Below, piece by piece: positions 1 to 7,216 of a stretch of 64,000 nucleotides of DNA; position 1 is the stretch's first letter; every line of letters starts with the position of its first letter. Made by a program: the position numbers and the translations under genes. The notes under the pieces are model-generated. The model had not been told where the DNA came from. It ran no database searches and was given only the letters and a program-made list of their open reading frames with translations. Origin of the DNA: Akkermansiaceae bacterium (GTDB taxonomy: Bacteria > Verrucomicrobiota > Verrucomicrobiia > Verrucomicrobiales > Akkermansiaceae). Location: contig JARWZU010000071.1 in assembly GCA_029866215.1 (NCBI GenBank), forward strand, positions 1-64,000. The letters are read 5' to 3'.

Positions 1-2
1 TT

Positions 3-77
3 ACCGCGACTGCCGGCACGGGATTCCAAGTCTCGAGTGACGGCGGCACTTACGGATCGAACGCAACATTTACGCAA
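3..77 (+). pseudogene. possible tail of a secreted repeat protein, cut by the left edge
   Basis: Read from base 3, the first 75 bases give a peptide containing GFQVSSDGGTYGSNATFTQ, which resembles the beta-sandwich segments of large secreted proteins in this phylum. The reading then runs straight into the short repeat beginning near 74, where it stops looking like protein. This could be the 3' remnant of a truncated gene. It is too short to assign, and the resemblance is by eye only. Confidence 0.25.
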
Positions 78-217
78 CCCCCATTTCCCCGCCCTCCGGC
101 CCGGACCAATGGCTCTTTCAGGGGCCTCCCGCAGAAAGCAACCCCCATTTCCTCGCCCTCCGGTCCGTCCCAATGGCTCTTTCAGGGGCCTCCCGCAGAA
201 AGCAAATTCCTAGCAGC
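74..217 (+). repeat. two tandem copies of a 64-bp intergenic repeat
   Basis: Copy one begins at 74 and copy two at 138, a 64-base period. Each contains the segment CCCCATTTCC, a CCAATGGCTCTTTCAGGGGC block and CCTCCCGCAGAAAGCA. The second copy continues into AAATTCCTAGCAG. A third, more diverged copy lies at 3781-3856 in the same orientation. The copies flank the decayed restriction and transposon region, so this is a dispersed element of the genome. No open reading frame belongs to it. Confidence 0.75.
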
Positions 218-229
218 TCAAACTCACCC

Positions 230-616
230 ATGCCAACTATCCAAAACATCGCGCCCACCCATTGCTTCCGCGAGTTCAGCCCCGAGGTTCCACCCGAAAT
301 CATGGCTCAGCTCAGCCTCGGTGATCCGCCGGACTTGCTCAAGACGAAGGCCCATCCCGTCGCGCGCTTGCTCTGGCAGCATTCGAAAAGGCAGCAAGCC
401 GACATTCTTTACCTTGCGAAAGCCATCGGTGGGGAAAAGAACGTGAACAAAAGCCTGCGCCGCATCAAAGAGATTTTCTCTGGAGAAAGGCTCCATCCAT
501 TCTGGATCAAACACCTTTCGATGAGGGTAGCGGCGGCAATGGAAGTGATGACAACAGAGGTTGAAGTGGTCCCGCAAAACGGAGCCAGTAGCTTATTGAA
601 ACTTTTGCTGGTCTGA
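230..616 (+). CDS. hypothetical protein, 128 aa
   Basis: The open frame begins at 173 inside the repeat, but the ATG at 230 is the first start outside it and is preferred. The product is about 128 residues, has no signal peptide or membrane segment, and carries a basic, helix-rich centre (HSKRQQADILYLAKAIGG, then NKSLRRIKEIFSG). I do not recognise the family. An antisense frame covers the same bases, but its composition looks less protein-like. The gene sits just upstream of a decayed hsdS, so it may be a remnant of the same accessory locus or a chance frame. Confidence 0.4.
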   Translation: MPTIQNIAPTHCFREFSPEVPPEIMAQLSLGDPPDLLKTKAHPVARLLWQHSKRQQADILYLAKAIGGEKNVNKSLRRIKEIFSGERLHPFWIKHLSMRVAAAMEVMTTEVEVVPQNGASSLLKLLLV

Positions 617-645
617 GAGGGGCGAATTACTCCGAAATCTGACCG

Positions 646-779
646 ATGAAACGAAAAAGAAGACACCTAACTGCCAAATTGATGCCTCGCGGCACAACAT
701 TAATTGCAATTACAGGAGCTACCCTTGGGCAAGTTAGCATACTGGAAATTGAATCTTCCGCAAATCAATCCGTTATTGG
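646..779 (+). pseudogene. hsdS: type I restriction specificity subunit HsdS, left fragment (disrupted)
   Basis: From about 679 the translation reads LMPRGTTLIAITGATLG, then QVSILEIESSANQSVIG. This is the classic end of an HsdS target-recognition domain. The frame is open only from 646, and an in-frame TGA at 640-642 cuts it off upstream, so the first recognition domain is mostly missing or frame-shifted. The gene is interrupted at 779 by an insertion sequence and resumes at 2335. No hsdM is visible and hsdR survives only as a stub, so this restriction system is dead here. Confidence 0.8.
764..779 (+). repeat. left target-site duplication, 16 bp
   Basis: ATCAATCCGTTATTGG is found here and again at 2335-2350, exactly outside the inverted ends of the insertion sequence. 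In both places it encodes the same HsdS codons (NQSVIG), which shows that it was copied on insertion. Confidence 0.85.
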
Positions 780-833
780 TGTCGGCGACGGTTCAAAACC
801 GGATTTGTCGCCTGTTCAAAACCGGACAGTCTG

Positions 834-1889
834 TTAGATGCCGTAAGTCCCTAGAATTGGGGGCCAGAGGTCCTTTGGAGTGTGGTCCACGACCCAGAAT
901 TTCAGGTCTGGATGATGTACGATGGTGACCGACTTCCGGGATGTCGCGGCGATCTCGTAATTTCGGCCTTCAAAATCGATGGTTTGATCGTTGTTCACAC
1001 GCCGGGTACCACGCATTGAGAAGTGCAAATCGAGCAGGCTTGAAACAGGCGTGGGACGAAGTCGCCCGTTTCTCTCCAGAATGGCCCGCTCCCATGTTTC
1101 GAGGGGGATCTTCCAGGTATTGCGTTGTTTGGTGCGGTTTTGACGGATGATTTCCATCTGGAGGATCTCATTGGCTTGTTCGTAGGTCTCGACTTTGGCG
1201 TGAGCCAGGAGGGTGACCATGCGCTTTTGAAAGGTGCCGAACCGACGCTCGATTTTGCCTTTGGCCTGCGGTGTGGGTGCGACGAGATGCGCGACTCCAA
1301 GCCCGCGTAAGGCTCGCTGGAATTGGCTCTTTGGATCCCCGTTGTCGGTGCTTGAGCTTGAGCCGAAAAGGCTCAGGGCATCGGTGTAGATGGCTTCCGG
1401 CAGTCCGTAGACTTCAAAGGCGCGACGAAAATGCTGGAAGTGGTTCCAAGTGGTCTCGGCGGATACGAAGCTCCCCGCGACGTTGCGCCCAGAGTGATCA
1501 TCGATGGTGAGCAGAATGTATTGTTTTTCAGGAGCGGGCCACCATTGGTGGATCGAGCTGTCGTGCTGGTAAAGCTCGCCAATCCTAGCGCGACGGAACC
1601 GCCGATAGGTTCGCACTTTGCGCTGTGGGGCGGGAACCAGGTGGGCATGGTGTGATTTGACGTGGGCTTCAACCGTTGAGCGGGCACGCTTGAATCCGCA
1701 GAGGCGGTCGAATTCATCGGCGACAAGCTGATAGTTGGGCGGGTTCTGCAAAGGCAGAAAGCCTTCGAGGAATGCGTCCACCTTGGCGGGCCACGCGCCC
1801 CGACGAGCTCCGCCGCTTGGTTTGGGCTCGTAGCCGCCCTTGTCGCGCAGGAAGGCGTAGCGCAGCTCGTAGAGCCTTGTATGACTCAC
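834..1889 (-). CDS. IS transposase with integrase (rve) core
   Basis: This 351-residue DDE transposase has an N-terminal helix-turn-helix-like part and an integrase core. Likely acidic residues are in ELYQHDSSIHQWW, AIYTDALSLFG and GKIERRFGTFQKRM, giving a D-D-E order. The only usable start in this frame is GTG at 1889. Protein-like sequence continues upstream in the same frame to 1979 (KKQLIHRLPVEFVRGVL, then a few residues up to the GTG), where a TAG at 1980-1982 stops it. One extra A in the run at about 1967-1972 would join this stretch to a GTG at 1973-1975. The copy may therefore carry a 5' frameshift and be inactive, or it may start late. It is the only gene of the insertion sequence. 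Confidence 0.85.
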   Translation of the reverse strand: MSHTRLYELRYAFLRDKGGYEPKPSGGARRGAWPAKVDAFLEGFLPLQNPPNYQLVADEFDRLCGFKRARSTVEAHVKSHHAHLVPAPQRKVRTYRRFRRARIGELYQHDSSIHQWWPAPEKQYILLTIDDHSGRNVAGSFVSAETTWNHFQHFRRAFEVYGLPEAIYTDALSLFGSSSSTDNGDPKSQFQRALRGLGVAHLVAPTPQAKGKIERRFGTFQKRMVTLLAHAKVETYEQANEILQMEIIRQNRTKQRNTWKIPLETWERAILERNGRLRPTPVSSLLDLHFSMRGTRRVNNDQTIDFEGRNYEIAATSRKSVTIVHHPDLKFWVVDHTPKDLWPPILGTYGI

Positions 1890-2266
1890 TCCGAGATGGC
1901 TGCCGCCGTTGAAGTCGCAAAGAACTCCGCGGACAAATTCAACGGGAAGGCGATGGATGAGTTGTTTCTTTTCACGCCGCTAAATTGAATCGGGTGGCTA
2001 CCTGCAACCAGCCAATCCGCCACCCATGCAAAATGGGGGCCAGCCCCCAACCCCCCGGAGTTTGACGCTTGGAGCCAAAGGGCATGATGTCCCCGAATTC
2101 GGGCCGTGCACAGTGATGAATCCGCGCACGGCCCGGAGGCAAAAGCCCCTTTGGCGAAGCCCGCCGCTCCGGTTGCTCTCCAGCAGAGCCGTATCCTGCG
2201 GACGACTCCCCATGATCGCTTGGAAGGCACTGATCACCAGCCAATTGCATTGCCACAAAACAGAAA

Positions 2267-2334
2267 TCCGGTTTTGTTCCGTCTCCCTGTCCGGTTTTGA
2301 ACCGTCTCTGTCCGGTTTTGTTCCGGCCCCGACA
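2267..2334. repeat. right end of the IS with three inverted subterminal repeats
   Basis: Three copies of TCCGGTTTTG lie at 2267, 2290 and 2311, spaced 21-23 bases, and the terminal inverted repeat ends at 2334. The left end has two copies of the complementary motif. They are probable transposase-binding sites. Confidence 0.75.
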
Positions 2335-2350
2335 ATCAATCCGTTATTGG
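2335..2350 (+). repeat. right target-site duplication, 16 bp
   Basis: Identical to 764-779 and placed directly after the inverted terminal repeat. It restores the hsdS reading NQSVIG at the point where the gene resumes. Confidence 0.85.
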
Positions 2351-2638
2351 AGTCATTGACGAAACAGGGCTGCGGCGAGAATGGATTTATCTGACATTCG
2401 CTGCAAGAATTGGAGAATTGGTGGCCAGAGCTACAGGGGGGCGCAGTTGCATATCAATAAAGACATCGTTAATGCGTTTCAGGTAAATGTTCCCTCTGAC
2501 CAAATTTCCCAAATTTTTCGTGAGTCTATTGCCCCGGTCTTTCGGCAAATTGCGGTGCTTTTGTTTCAAAACCAAAAACTCCGCACCGCCCGCGACCTCC
2601 TGCTGCCGCGCCTGATGAGCGGGGAGATTGAGGTGTGA
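2335..2638 (+). pseudogene. hsdS: type I restriction specificity subunit HsdS, right fragment (frameshifted)
   Basis: The frame entering from the duplication reads VIDETGLRREWIYLTFAARI and then GELVARATGG. After a run of six G (2436-2441) the HsdS reading continues in a different frame with AQLHINKDIVNAFQV and ends RDLLLPRLMSGEIEV at a TGA. The last segment is a typical HsdS C-terminus. One G more in the run would join the two parts, so the gene has a second lesion besides the insertion. It may instead be a sequencing error in the homopolymer. The frame that is open from 2381 has an unrelated N-terminus and is not the real start. Confidence 0.85.
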
Positions 2639-2776
2639 TGAAAGACGCCCCAAAAATCCGAGAATCACTTTCGATGATCCATTCTAGTAAAATACACTTT
2701 CCTTATTCGGCTTTCTCCGCTGCCAAACCCGAACTTGTCGCTTGCAAGCAGTGAAAGCATTGCTAGCATTTGACCT

Positions 2777-3043
2777 ATGAGCACCACACTGACGATTCGA
2801 AACCTAGCCGAGCCCGTGAAACAAAAACTTCGGATGCAGGCGGCCAGCCATGGACGCTCCATGGAGGCCGAGGCGCGAGAAATCCTCGCCGCTGGTCTCA
2901 TGAGAGAGCCTGAAGCGATCCAGCCACCCCGGACCAAGGAAGAATTGCGCGAGCGTCTCCTTGCCGTGACGGGGATTTGGAAAGACCGCTACGAGGGAAA
3001 AAGCACGGACGAATGGATGAAGGAACTACGAGGCGATGACTGA
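2777..3043 (+). CDS. FitA/VapB-like antitoxin, ribbon-helix-helix
   Basis: This 88-residue protein opens with MSTTLTIRNLAEPVKQKLRM, then HGRSMEAEAREIL. That is the beta strand plus two helices of a FitA-type ribbon-helix-helix DNA-binding antitoxin. The C-terminal part (TKEELRERLLAVTGIWKD) is the likely toxin-neutralising tail. It overlaps the PIN toxin start by 8 bases, the usual order with the antitoxin first. Such antitoxins normally repress their own promoter together with the toxin. The 138 bases upstream should hold that promoter, but I cannot define an operator. The pair lies between the remains of hsdS and hsdR. Confidence 0.85.
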   Translation: MSTTLTIRNLAEPVKQKLRMQAASHGRSMEAEAREILAAGLMREPEAIQPPRTKEELRERLLAVTGIWKDRYEGKSTDEWMKELRGDD

Positions 3044-3443
3044 AGCTCGCCAAGTTCTGGTGGATACGAACATTCTGGTGGATGTCACGAATGACACTGG
3101 AGAATGGGCCGCGTGGTCGCGGGAAATGGTGGCGGATTTTCAAGGCGGAATATTCATCAACCCGATCATCTATTCCGAGCTTTGTGTTCCTCTGGAATCC
3201 ACGGAGGAAGCTGAGGCACTGATCGCTACACTCGGGCTTGGGTATTTGGAATTGCCGCGTGAAGCCCTGTTTCTGGCCGCCCATGCTTTTCGGCAATACC
3301 GTCGGCAAGGCGGCAACAAAACCTCGCCCTTGCCTGACTTTTTCATCGGCGCTCATGCACTGGTTCTGGGCATCCCGATTTTGACCCGGGACGTCAGCCG
3401 CTACCGATCCTACTTCCCCGAGGTGCGGCTGATTTCCCCGTAA
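3036..3443 (+). CDS. VapC/FitB-like PIN-domain ribonuclease toxin
   Basis: The 135-residue single-domain PIN protein has the expected acidic residues: an N-terminal Asp in VLVDTNILVD, a Glu in IIYSELCVPL, an Asp in PLPDFFIGAHA and a final Asp in ILTRDVSRYRSYFP. Toxins of this family cleave RNA (often tRNA) in a Mg-dependent way and are held inactive by the cognate antitoxin. The start codon overlaps the antitoxin stop (ATGACTGA), which indicates translational coupling. The length is normal and no lesion is visible, so this module appears intact although the restriction genes on both sides are broken. Confidence 0.88.
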   Translation: MTEARQVLVDTNILVDVTNDTGEWAAWSREMVADFQGGIFINPIIYSELCVPLESTEEAEALIATLGLGYLELPREALFLAAHAFRQYRRQGGNKTSPLPDFFIGAHALVLGIPILTRDVSRYRSYFPEVRLISP

Positions 3444-3458
3444 CCCGACAGCCGCCTT

Positions 3459-3563
3459 ATGATCACCGACATCCACAGCGAAGACCGATTGGTGCAGGCG
3501 ACGTTCGCCGATCATTTGCGCGACGTGGACGGAGTCAGTCCTGAATGGCGCCACCGACCCTAG
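3459..3563 (+). pseudogene. hsdR: type I restriction endonuclease HsdR, 5' stub
   Basis: The 34-codon frame begins MITDIHSEDRLVQATFADHL, which matches the conserved opening of many HsdR subunits. Similarity ends after about 22 residues, and a TAG stops the frame at 3561-3563. The rest of this roughly 1000-residue protein is absent, so the gene was truncated by a deletion near 3527. It starts 15 bases after the toxin gene. The original order was therefore hsdS, antitoxin, toxin, hsdR, with the toxin-antitoxin pair inside the restriction operon. Confidence 0.7.
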
Positions 3564-3780
3564 TTCTCGAATCCACCTGAGAAAGGGGCACGGGCGTCCC
3601 GCCTGTTTTCCAATTCAGAAAACCGTCGCCAAAAGAAATCTTGGTACAGCGGTTCGGAAGGCTACGCTCGCGGCGAATGAAAACCGCCGTGAAATGTCTC
3701 GAGTCAGCCGTGTACCGGCGTGCTGCCGAGCATTCTTCCTTTCAGCGTTTCAGTTTTCAGCATTTCAGCTTTACCCAAAT

Positions 3781-3856
3781 CCCCCATTTCCCCGCCCTCT
3801 GGTCCGACCCAATGGCTGTTTCAAAAACCTCCCGCAGAAAGCAAATTCCTAGCAGC
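3781..3856 (+). repeat. third copy of the short intergenic repeat
   Basis: This copy matches 142-217 across about 76 bases with scattered changes, including GGCTCTTTCAGGGGC becoming GGCTGTTTCAAAAAC. It ends with AAATTCCTAGCAG and is followed at once by the IS3 transposase remnant. Bases 3564-3780, just upstream, contain no gene that I can support. Confidence 0.7.
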
Positions 3857-4175
3857 CAAGCCCGGCATCTTCAGCACCGACCAAGGCAGCCAGTTCACCG
3901 GGCTGGACTGGATCGGGGAGCTGGAGTCAAACGGCATACGCATCAGCATGGACGGCAATGGCCGCTGGATGGATAACGTCTTCATCGAGCGACTCTGGCG
4001 GAGCCTCAAATACGAACGCATCCGTCTCTACCGCTATGGGACGGTCGGCGAACTCAAAGCCCACGTTGCGGAATGGATGAGCTACTGCAACCACCAAGAC
4101 AAACACCAGCACCTCGGTTACCAAACCCCATGGTCGCTCTACGAGGCTGCCACCGCCTTACCCCAAGTAGCCTGA
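3854..4175 (+). pseudogene. IS3-family OrfB transposase, C-terminal remnant
   Basis: About 106 residues of an IS3-type OrfB integrase core remain. FSTDQGSQFTG contains the second catalytic Asp, NVFIERLWRSLKYE the Glu, and YCNHQDKHQHLGYQTPWSLY is the usual C-terminal block. The first Asp and the N-terminal HTH are missing. The frame opens upstream only because it reads through the short repeat. The junction with the repeat is at about 3856, so the repeat marks the deletion or recombination point. Bases 4176-4445 contain no gene. Confidence 0.85.
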
Positions 4176-4445
4176 CCGCGACATGGGGCTACGCGCCCCA
4201 CACCCCGCAAGCTGACGTCAGCTTGACCACGCCCGCCCCTCTCCCAAACAAACCGCCTCAGAACGACCAGCCCCCCTCAACAACAAATCAAAGAATTCAC
4301 TGGCAACGGTAAGGAGACCACTTCACATTACCTGAACTTTTTGCAACATGGGCTGGACCACCCGCTGATCCAAATGGAGAGTATTGAGCTTGTGATTATC
4401 AACCCTTGGAATACCGCTTGTAAATACAGGATTTGATCGAGCCCT

Positions 4446-5051
4446 ATGAGCGCGTACCCAACCAGACACACCCTTCTCCATCGCGCCCGTGACCGTGGTG
4501 ATCAGGCCGCTTGGGCGGAGTTCACCGGCTATTACCGGGATTTTATCTACATGGTGGTTCACAAGATGGGCATCAAGCATCCGGATTCGGATGATCTGGT
4601 CCAGGCCAGTTTCTTGAAAATCTGGAAAAACATCGACCGCTTCAAGGTGGACGACGAACGCGCCAAATTCCGCACGTGGCTGAGCACGATGATCCGCAAC
4701 CTCGTGATCAACCATATCAACCAGCGCAAAAGTGCCTTCGAGAAGCAGCAGTCGATGGAAGACAACCGCAACGTGATGCCGAAGTTTCTCCATTCGGTTT
4801 CGGAAACCGAAGTGGACGAGGTCATTCAAAAGGAGTGGGAGGCCTACGTGGTCAATCTTGCAATGAAGAACATCAAGACTCTGTTCTCGGAGCGAGCCAT
4901 TGAGATATTCTCCCTGCTGCTCGACGGAGCGGATACCAAGACCATTTCCGAGCGTTATGGAATCGAGGAGAACTCCGTGCACAAGCTCAAAAACCGCGTT
5001 AAAAACCGGCTGATCGAGGAAATCCAACGCATTCGGGAGAATTTGGAATGA
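4446..5051 (+). CDS. ECF-like RNA polymerase sigma factor
   Basis: The 201-residue protein has a sigma region 2 (residues about 20-90, with HPDSDDLVQASFLKIWKNI and FRTWLSTMIRNLVINH). A region 4-like helix-turn-helix lies near the C-terminus (about 155-200, DTKTISERYGIEENSVHKLK). It would direct RNA polymerase to a dedicated promoter set. Its stop overlaps the start of the following kinase gene by four bases (ATGA), so the two are co-translated and probably form a signalling pair. No anti-sigma factor is adjacent; the kinase may take that role, as suggested for similar pairs in Planctomycetes and Verrucomicrobia. Confidence 0.88.
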   Translation: MSAYPTRHTLLHRARDRGDQAAWAEFTGYYRDFIYMVVHKMGIKHPDSDDLVQASFLKIWKNIDRFKVDDERAKFRTWLSTMIRNLVINHINQRKSAFEKQQSMEDNRNVMPKFLHSVSETEVDEVIQKEWEAYVVNLAMKNIKTLFSERAIEIFSLLLDGADTKTISERYGIEENSVHKLKNRVKNRLIEEIQRIRENLE

Positions 5052-7015
5052 CTGACACGGAACACCAGGCCCTCGAGCCGGACTACCGGCTTACCCAGTT
5101 TTATGCCGAGTCTCAGGAAGCGACAGTGAGCCCGTACTCGCCAATATTCGATGAGCTTCAGGGACTGGCGAGCCGTTACACCAAGCCTCAAGTCATCGCC
5201 AGGGGCGGACTCAAGCAGATCCTGCGGGTGTTCGATCTCAGCACGGGACGGAACGTGGCCATGGCCAAGCTGCTCCCCGACGCGCCCCAGGAAATGTATG
5301 AGCCGTTCCTACGTGAAGCCCGGTTGACGGCTCTTCTCGAGCATCCGTATATCATCGCTGTCCACGACATCGGTGTCGGCACTGAAGGCTTGCCCTATTT
5401 CACAATGGAGCTCAAGACGGGCGACTCACTGGGTGAAGTCATCAAGCAACTGGGATTGGGCAATGCCGAATACCTCGCTCGGTATGATTTCAGGAGCCTG
5501 TTGGTGATTTTTATCAAAATCTGCGATGCCGTCGCCTTTGCCCATTCACGGCACGTTCTGCACCTCGACCTCAAACCGGACAATATCCAGGTGGGCGACT
5601 TCGGCGAGGTGATCCTCTGTGACTGGGGCTTGGGCGAAATAATTGGCTCGGAAGCGGAAGTCAAATTCGACGAATTGCTGCTCAATCCCGACCTGCTCAA
5701 CAACCTGACCCTGAGCGGAACGATCCGTGGCACACCTGGCTTTATGGCACCGGAACAGGTGGATGATTTGGAAAGCACCGAGCGCACCGACATCTACGCC
5801 CTTGGCGCGATTCTTTACAACATCCTCTGCCACCATGCGCCACTCGATGGCGACAAAGACGAGATTTTTGAAAAAACCCGCAAAGGGGAAATTCTGCCAC
5901 CGTGCCTTCGTTTTCCCACGTTGGATATTCCGGAAGCCCTGAATGCGGTTTCCATGAAGGCCTTGGCACGGGATCCTTCCGAGCGCTATGCCACTGCGGA
6001 TGAATTATCGGGGGAGGTGCGTCATTACATTTCCGGTTTTGCCACTGCTGCTGAGCGCGCCGGCCTCGGCAAGCAACTGAAGCTTCTCTACCGGCGTAAC
6101 CGTAGATTCTGTCTCACATTAGCGATCGGCCTGTTGGCCGTAGCCGTTGTCACCATCCTCTCGATGCGCCAGTTAAGAATGAAGGAACAACTGGCCACCG
6201 AAGCGCGCGAGAGAGCGGAAAAGACCTTGGCGCTCTACGAGGCGGAAAAAAAGCACTCCGCAGAGGTTACCCGAGAATACATGGCCGATTTGATCGATGT
6301 GAATCGCTCCTTCACCATCAATTCCGAGTTTGTGGAGGCGTTGGCGAAAATCGATAGTGCCGTAAAAAAAGATCCGACCAACAAAGAAGCGTGGGCGAAA
6401 AAGGCAACTACCCACTATATGATGCAGCAGTTCAAAGCTGCTGCGGAGTGTTATCTCCGCACCGATCGCACGGGGAATTTGCCTCGCCTCGCTCGGCAGT
6501 TTGCAGCCTTAAAACCAGATGCCGCCCTATTGTCTGGGGCACAACTCGCCGAATTGGTCGACCGCACGGACCAGCCTGCGATGCGGGACAGACTGATGAT
6601 GTACGATTCCTCCGCCCGCACAGACCGTAGCGAACACCTGCTGGTCGTGAAATCTTTGATCCAGACGCTCAATCCGGACTGGGACGCCCGCGGTTTTGAA
6701 TACAACCCCTCCACACGGAGTCTGGCTCTCTCCGGACCCGGCCTCATGGTATTGACCACCGGACCAAACACGGCCAAGTCCGCACTGCGCACGCTCAACT
6801 TGCGGGTGCTTGACCTGCATGGAAGCGGCTTTTTCAATCTGCAGGACATCATGGTCTTGAATATCGAAACTTTGGATATCCGTCAGACCAACGTTGGGAA
6901 TCTGGAATTGCTTAAGAACATGAAGTACCTCAAAAAATTGATCGTTTCACCCGGCCGCTTTCCAGAAACCCAACTCGAAGAAGTGCGGCGAGACATCGAG
7001 GTGGTCGTTAAATAG
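5048..7015 (+). CDS. membrane Ser/Thr protein kinase with TPR-like and LRR-like C-terminal region
   Basis: The 655-residue protein has a Hanks-type kinase domain: glycine loop ARGGLKQILRV near 51, probable Lys74 (AMAKL), Glu90, catalytic loop HLDLKPDN with Asp174, and GTPGFMAPEQ near 228. The DFG motif reads DWG at 192-194 and HRD reads HLD, so the RD-type arginine is missing, but the metal and catalytic Asp residues are kept. One membrane segment lies at about 355-373. An alpha-helical segment and a TPR-like stretch (about 420-480) follow. The leucine-rich end (LRVLDLHGSG, IETLDIRQTNVGNLELLKN) resembles leucine-rich repeats. The kinase would be cytoplasmic and the C-terminal part outside. 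It overlaps the sigma factor gene. Confidence 0.88.
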   Translation: MTDTEHQALEPDYRLTQFYAESQEATVSPYSPIFDELQGLASRYTKPQVIARGGLKQILRVFDLSTGRNVAMAKLLPDAPQEMYEPFLREARLTALLEHPYIIAVHDIGVGTEGLPYFTMELKTGDSLGEVIKQLGLGNAEYLARYDFRSLLVIFIKICDAVAFAHSRHVLHLDLKPDNIQVGDFGEVILCDWGLGEIIGSEAEVKFDELLLNPDLLNNLTLSGTIRGTPGFMAPEQVDDLESTERTDIYALGAILYNILCHHAPLDGDKDEIFEKTRKGEILPPCLRFPTLDIPEALNAVSMKALARDPSERYATADELSGEVRHYISGFATAAERAGLGKQLKLLYRRNRRFCLTLAIGLLAVAVVTILSMRQLRMKEQLATEARERAEKTLALYEAEKKHSAEVTREYMADLIDVNRSFTINSEFVEALAKIDSAVKKDPTNKEAWAKKATTHYMMQQFKAAAECYLRTDRTGNLPRLARQFAALKPDAALLSGAQLAELVDRTDQPAMRDRLMMYDSSARTDRSEHLLVVKSLIQTLNPDWDARGFEYNPSTRSLALSGPGLMVLTTGPNTAKSALRTLNLRVLDLHGSGFFNLQDIMVLNIETLDIRQTNVGNLELLKNMKYLKKLIVSPGRFPETQLEEVRRDIEVVVK

Positions 7016-7216
7016 TCCAACGCTCTGATTGCTAACCGCGGAGGTCCCGCCAAATTGGGAAACGAGGGATTTATTCATTGGTTTTAAGTCGCTTGGATAA
7101 AATCCGGCCATTAAGGCATTCTATTGTCCACATATCTTCTACTGGACGGTGAATAAGATGTTGTTATGTAAGTACGACTTTATTCCGTCTCGCACGGGAA
7201 AAACCTAATACGCTCC

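Larger units (their letters stand above)
780..2334. mobile_element. 1555-bp insertion sequence inserted in hsdS
   Basis: The element runs TGTCGG to CCGACA. Its outer 24 bases match as inverted repeats at 20 of 24 positions. It is flanked by a perfect 16-bp direct repeat. The ends carry the subterminal motif CAAAACCGGA twice on the left (794-803, 817-826) and three times inverted on the right (2267-2276, 2290-2299, 2311-2320), the arrangement expected of transposase-binding sites. It encodes one minus-strand DDE transposase (834-1889). About 280 bases between the transposase 5' end and the right-hand sites hold no gene I can support. The family is probably IS481/ISNCY-like with an rve integrase core; the exact family is uncertain. 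Confidence 0.85.

Noticed and set aside
4323-5027. 234-codon minus-strand frame over the sigma factor
   Set aside because: The plus strand encodes clear sigma regions 2 and 4 and overlaps the kinase start.
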